Shown piece after piece: positions 5,379-6,323 of a stretch of 6,323 nucleotides of DNA. The DNA is from an uncultured Actinomycetes bacterium. GTDB taxonomy: Bacteria; Actinomycetota; Actinomycetes; Nanopelagicales; Nanopelagicaceae. The position numbers and the translations under genes were made by a program. Under the pieces are notes generated by a model. That model saw nothing but the letters and a program-made list of their open reading frames with translations. It was not told the origin of the DNA and ran no database searches. Positions within the stretch are counted from its first letter, which is position 1; every line of letters begins with the position of its first letter. The stretch covers positions 1 through 6,323 of the forward strand of contig CAIYQS010000059.1 of NCBI GenBank assembly GCA_903928395.1, in the 5' to 3' direction.

Positions 5379-6323
5379 TTAAATGACTATGTTGACGAGC
5401 TTCGGTACGACGGTGATTATCTTTTTGATCTGAGCGCCAACAATTTCGGCTTTGATCAAGTCATTGTCTAGGGCCAACTTTTCTAACTCAGCGGAGGTTA
5501 TTGAGGGAGAGACTTCGATACGATCTTTAATCTTCCCACTTACCTGCAAAACAACCGTGACATTATCAGCGCCAAGCAACGACTCATCGATTGTCGGCCA
5601 ACCGGCTAACGCGATACCTGGCTTATGCCCCAAACGCTCCCACATATCTTCGGCGGTGTACGGCGCTACTAGAGAGAGCGCAATTGCAATTGCTTCCGCT
5701 GCTTCACGAACCGCGGGATCTCCACCACCCGGTCCCGAATCAATAGCTTTGCGGGTGGCGTTTACAAGCTCCATGATGCGGGCAACTGCGACGTTAAATC
5801 TAAATGATTCGACCGCAAAAGAAATATCAAACAAACTCTTGGCAGTAACTTTGCGCAGCGCGAGATCGCCACTCTTAAAATCAACGCCAGGTTTGCTAGT
5901 GACATCCCCCGAAATACGCCAGGCACGATTAAGAAATTTAAATGAACCACTGGGTGAAACATCGGCCCAGTCAATGTCATCTTCAGGCGGCCCAGCAAAA
6001 ACTAGTGATAACCGAATCGCGTCAACCCCATGCGTTTCCAATTCATCAGAAAGTCGCACTAAGTTGCCACGAGATTTGGACATGGCAGAACCATCCATCT
6101 GCACCATGCCCTGATTGAGCAAACGGGTGAACGGCTCCTCGAAATCCAAGTAGCCGAGGTCATGTAAGACTTTAGTAAAGAAGCGGGAATACAAAAGGTG
6201 CAAAATCGCGTGGGTTACGCCGCCAACATATTGATCAACTGGAAGCCAGGTCTTCACGGCTTCCACATCAAAAGCCCGGTCATCAAACTGCACGCTGGTG
6301 TAGCGCAAGAAGTACCAACTAGA
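5379..6323 (-). CDS. leuS: Leucyl-tRNA synthetase, C-terminal part (5' end outside window)
   Basis: LeuRS charges tRNA-Leu with leucine in the cytoplasm. The 314 residues present begin inside the catalytic core with SSWYFLRY, which is in frame to the window edge, so the gene continues to the right. Next come VDQYVGGVTHAILHLLY and the signature loop AMSKSRGN (about 80-87 of the fragment), then the GPPEDDIDWADVSPSGS stretch, the helical anticodon-binding domain with APYTAEDMWERLG, and the small C-terminal domain (VVLQVSGKIKDR ... VPKLVNIVI) that touches the tRNA elbow. The first Lys of canonical KMSKS is Ala, while the second, catalytically important Lys is kept; I recall this variant from actinobacterial LeuRS, so it is probably normal. 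The HIGH motif and the editing domain lie outside the window. The gene ends in TAA at 5381-5379, followed by a 57-bp gap with no convincing terminator, so read-through into comEA is possible. Confidence 0.97.
   Translation of the reverse strand, partial: SSWYFLRYTSVQFDDRAFDVEAVKTWLPVDQYVGGVTHAILHLLYSRFFTKVLHDLGYLDFEEPFTRLLNQGMVQMDGSAMSKSRGNLVRLSDELETHGVDAIRLSLVFAGPPEDDIDWADVSPSGSFKFLNRAWRISGDVTSKPGVDFKSGDLALRKVTAKSLFDISFAVESFRFNVAVARIMELVNATRKAIDSGPGGGDPAVREAAEAIAIALSLVAPYTAEDMWERLGHKPGIALAGWPTIDESLLGADNVTVVLQVSGKIKDRIEVSPSITSAELEKLALDNDLIKAEIVGAQIKKIITVVPKLVNIVI

Noticed and set aside
5452..6114. Plus-strand open frame of 220 codons
   Set aside because: It is fully antisense to the conserved leuS coding region; the translation is Ser/Ala/Arg-rich and looks like a mirror frame.
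1..6323. Mobile element, prophage, CRISPR array, tRNA/rRNA gene or novel defence system
   Set aside because: No transposase, integrase, direct-repeat array, tRNA cloverleaf or unknown gene cluster was seen; every long conserved frame belongs to a known housekeeping or competence family.

Overview
This is a compact, housekeeping-type chromosomal segment. All seven genes I can support lie on the minus strand. In transcription order (high to low coordinate) they are leuS (3' part), comEA, comEC, holA, rpsT, lepA and the first codons of hemW. This order, with the competence-type pair comEA-comEC next to holA, and S20 and LepA/EF4 followed by the HemW radical-SAM protein, is familiar from Actinobacteria. 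Base composition is near 50% GC rather than the 65-70% of streptomycetes or mycobacteria. That suggests a low-GC, streamlined actinobacterium, for instance a planktonic freshwater lineage of the Nanopelagicales type. The taxon is inferred from memory of gene order and protein style and was not tested by any search.

Layout: 5379-6323 is the catalytic C-terminal part and the tRNA-binding end of leucyl-tRNA synthetase, running off the right edge. A 57-bp gap precedes comEA (4710-5321), a membrane-anchored DNA-binding protein with an SLBB-type domain and a helix-hairpin-helix domain. comEC (3286-4659 as conventionally called) encodes the membrane channel and has no C-terminal metallo-beta-lactamase domain. 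Its reading frame stays open upstream into the end of comEA without an ATG, GTG or TTG. holA (DNA polymerase III delta subunit) begins inside the last codons of comEC. The only sizeable non-coding stretch is 2230-2356. It holds the leader of rpsT and a perfect 6-bp hairpin. lepA follows rpsT after 29 bp, and its stop codon overlaps the ATG of hemW, of which 53 bp remain at the left edge.

Functionally the window combines translation (LeuRS, S20, EF4), replication (HolA clamp-loader subunit), DNA uptake (ComEA receptor and ComEC channel) and the start of a haem-related radical-SAM gene. comEA, comEC and holA are tightly packed and probably co-transcribed. rpsT probably has its own promoter, with lepA and hemW downstream of it. 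I see no insertion sequence, phage gene, CRISPR array, tRNA or rRNA, and no convincing undescribed system. The points most worth a second look are the start of comEC, an A8 tract forming a frameshift-type heptamer in holA, and the hairpin in the rpsT leader.
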